From contig DASUSF010000507.1 of NCBI GenBank assembly GCA_036375275.1, positions 1-6,790 on the forward strand: a stretch of 6,790 nucleotides of DNA, given 5' to 3'. Of the stretch, positions 5,761 through 6,790 are shown in pieces. The stretch's first letter is position 1. Every line of letters starts with the position of its first letter. Below the pieces are notes generated by a model. That model saw only the letters and a list, made by a program, of their open reading frames with translations, was not told where the DNA came from and did not search any database. The position numbers and the translations under genes are program-made. This stretch comes from DASUSF01 sp036375275 (GTDB lineage Bacteria; Pseudomonadota; Alphaproteobacteria; Geminicoccales; Geminicoccaceae).

Positions 5761-6561
5761 TCAGCCGAGCAGCCGCTGGACGAGGTCCCTGAGCGGCATG
5801 CCCGGCTCGCCGCCGACGGCGCGGCCAGCCTCGTTGAGGCGGGAGACGACGCCGTCCTCGTAGGTGCTGAGGCCGTCCCCGATGCGCGCGCTCATGGTGT
5901 CGACGCAGGCGCCGACGATGCCCCGGGCCTGCAGCGCCGGCAGGCGCGAGACGCCCGCCTCGTCGGCGCCGATCCCGGCGTCGTTGAAGAAGGCGGCGAG
6001 CGCGTCCACGGCGAAGGCGAGATCCGCCCGGCCGCCCATGAGCGCGCCGTGCGAGCCGGTGATCAGGATCTGGCCGGCGTCGTCGGGCTCGACCAGGGAC
6101 GCCGAATCGACGCAGATGGCCCTGGGCTTCCCGGGCCGATCGACCACCACACGCCGCGCCTCGCGGTAGGCCGGCGGCGCCCCGGCCCAGGATGGCGCAG
6201 CGGCGAGACATCGCCGCGCTTCGGCGACCGGCTGGCGGCGCCGGACGCCGGAGGCCTCGGCATGGCGGTTGGCGTGGCTGACCCGTCCGCGGGCGAGCAT
6301 GTCCTCGCCGTCCCCGATCCGGGCACTGTCGTGGGCGACGGTGGCGGCGGCCATGCCGAGCGTCTCGCAGTAGGCGAGGCAGCCGAGCCCCGCCTGGTCC
6401 CTGCCGACTCCGGCGTCCGAAAGGACGACCGCGCGGAGGCCCGCCCTGGCGGAAAGGTAGGCGGGGTAAACGCCGCCGTGCGAGCCGCAGACGACGACCG
6501 CGCCCCGGTGACGCTCGTCGTACTTGGTCGCGCTGTCGATGGTCAGGAGCGGCACGGTCAT
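5761..6561 (-). CDS. Unassigned protein with two tandem homologous halves (GSHGG / DAG-G / SARIGDG motifs)
   Basis: I do not recognise a named family. The 266-residue product has no signal peptide or membrane segment. It consists of two related halves. Half one: VVVCGSHGG (22-30), LSDAGVGRDQAG (47-58), HDSARIGDG (77-85), VSHAN (94-98). Half two: ILITGSHGA (165-173), FNDAGIGADEAG (192-203), DTMSARIGDG (221-230), VSRLN (239-243). The matching motifs are 143-145 residues apart, so this is an internal duplication. Each half reads as hydrophobic strand, glycine-rich turn with His, helix, strand ending in Asp-Ala-Gly, which suggests an alpha/beta fold with a ligand-binding loop; this is inference. 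The linker (about 105-160) contains RAICVDSASLVEPDD. ATG at 6561 is preceded by a modest GGGA about 10 bases upstream. It converges on the cyclase gene with only 21 bases between stops, so a shared pathway is possible but unproven. An insertion sequence ends about 25 bases upstream. Confidence 0.8.
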   Translation of the reverse strand: MTVPLLTIDSATKYDERHRGAVVVCGSHGGVYPAYLSARAGLRAVVLSDAGVGRDQAGLGCLAYCETLGMAAATVAHDSARIGDGEDMLARGRVSHANRHAEASGVRRRQPVAEARRCLAAAPSWAGAPPAYREARRVVVDRPGKPRAICVDSASLVEPDDAGQILITGSHGALMGGRADLAFAVDALAAFFNDAGIGADEAGVSRLPALQARGIVGACVDTMSARIGDGLSTYEDGVVSRLNEAGRAVGGEPGMPLRDLVQRLLG

Positions 6562-6586
6562 CGGCGCTTTCCCGGCTCGGGACCTA

Positions 6587-6790
6587 GGAGCCTGTCCGAC
6601 TAAGGCGTGTTTGGCCTTTACACGTTGAAGTTTGTGTGATTCGAGGGGTCATGAGCAAGACCTTTCGTCCCTGGAACGTCGATCAGGTCTGGCTGTTGCC
6701 GCCGTCGATCGACGACTTCGTGCCGGGCGGGCATCCGGCGCATCTGGTCCGCGATCTGGTGCGCGAGAGCCTCGACCTTTCCATGGTCAT
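6587..6790 (+). mobile_element. Left end of an IS1182-type insertion sequence (truncated by window edge)
   Basis: The transposase start at 6651 and a drop in GC around 6601-6645 show that an insertion sequence enters here. The outer boundary is estimated: GAGCCTGTCCGACTAA (6588-6603 region) looks like a terminal inverted repeat, and the palindrome CCTAGG (6583-6588) sits just at the junction and could be part of the target site. The right end and the matching repeat lie outside the window, so neither the boundary nor a target duplication can be confirmed. Confidence 0.6.
6651..6790 (+). CDS. IS1182-family transposase, N-terminal fragment (runs off window)
   Basis: ATG at 6651 opens a frame that continues to the window end, giving 46 complete codons. 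The start MSKTFRPWNVDQVWLLPPS, then DDFVPGGHPAHLVRDLVRE and SLDLSMV, is the characteristic N-terminus of IS1182/IS5-like DDE transposases (DUF772-type N-terminal domain: F-R-P-W/Y...LLPPS...D..P..H.A). The catalytic DDE domain lies beyond the window. AGGGG (6644-6648) is two bases from the ATG, a tight but plausible ribosome binding site. Whether the element is complete and active cannot be seen; the visible part has no stop or frameshift. Confidence 0.88.
   Translation, partial: MSKTFRPWNVDQVWLLPPSIDDFVPGGHPAHLVRDLVRESLDLSMV

Noticed and set aside
5633..6211. A minus-strand open frame overlapping the end of the cyclase gene and the two-copy gene in another frame.
   Set aside because: Its composition is Arg/Gly-rich shadow, and the competing frame has a convincing internal duplication of conserved motifs.

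Overview
The window is very GC-rich (roughly 70% by eye), with dense, short-spaced genes, GTG starts and a periplasmic-binding-protein transporter. This suggests a chromosomal segment of a high-GC proteobacterium, most likely an alphaproteobacterium; that assignment is inference from style and gene families, as no marker gene is present.

Layout, left to right. (1) 1-312, minus strand: the N-terminal part of an exported FecR-domain protein that runs off the window. (2) 313-424: a short spacer with an unusually AT-rich patch, holding the end of the ABC operon and the probable promoter of the FecR gene. (3) 425-1998, minus strand: a two-gene ABC-2 type exporter, ATPase then permease, joined by a 4-base GTGA overlap. 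(4) 1999-2156: a divergent control region. (5) 2160-4890, plus strand: a complete tripartite TRAP transporter (dctP, dctQ, dctM) with almost no space between genes. (6) 4891-5019: a GC-rich leader with inverted repeats. (7) 5020-5739, plus strand: a metal-dependent cyclase-family hydrolase (kynurenine formamidase/isatin hydrolase superfamily). (8) 5761-6561, minus strand: a protein I cannot assign to a named family, whose two halves are clearly copies of each other. (9) From about 6587 to the window end: the left end of an insertion sequence with the start of an IS1182-type transposase.

The most coherent story is a catabolic or scavenging unit. DctP captures a carboxylate-type substrate in the periplasm, DctQM brings it in with the ion gradient, and the cyclase-family enzyme probably hydrolyses it or a product by opening an amide, lactam or ester bond. 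The convergent two-copy protein next door may belong to the same pathway, but this rests only on position. The ABC exporter and the FecR protein look like separate units.

The best candidate for something undescribed is the internally duplicated protein at 5761-6561. Each half carries GSHG(G/A), (S/N)DAG(V/I)G and SARIGDG motifs in the same order and at a near-constant offset of 145 residues. An insertion sequence ends only about 25 bases upstream of its start codon, so its expression may have been rewired.
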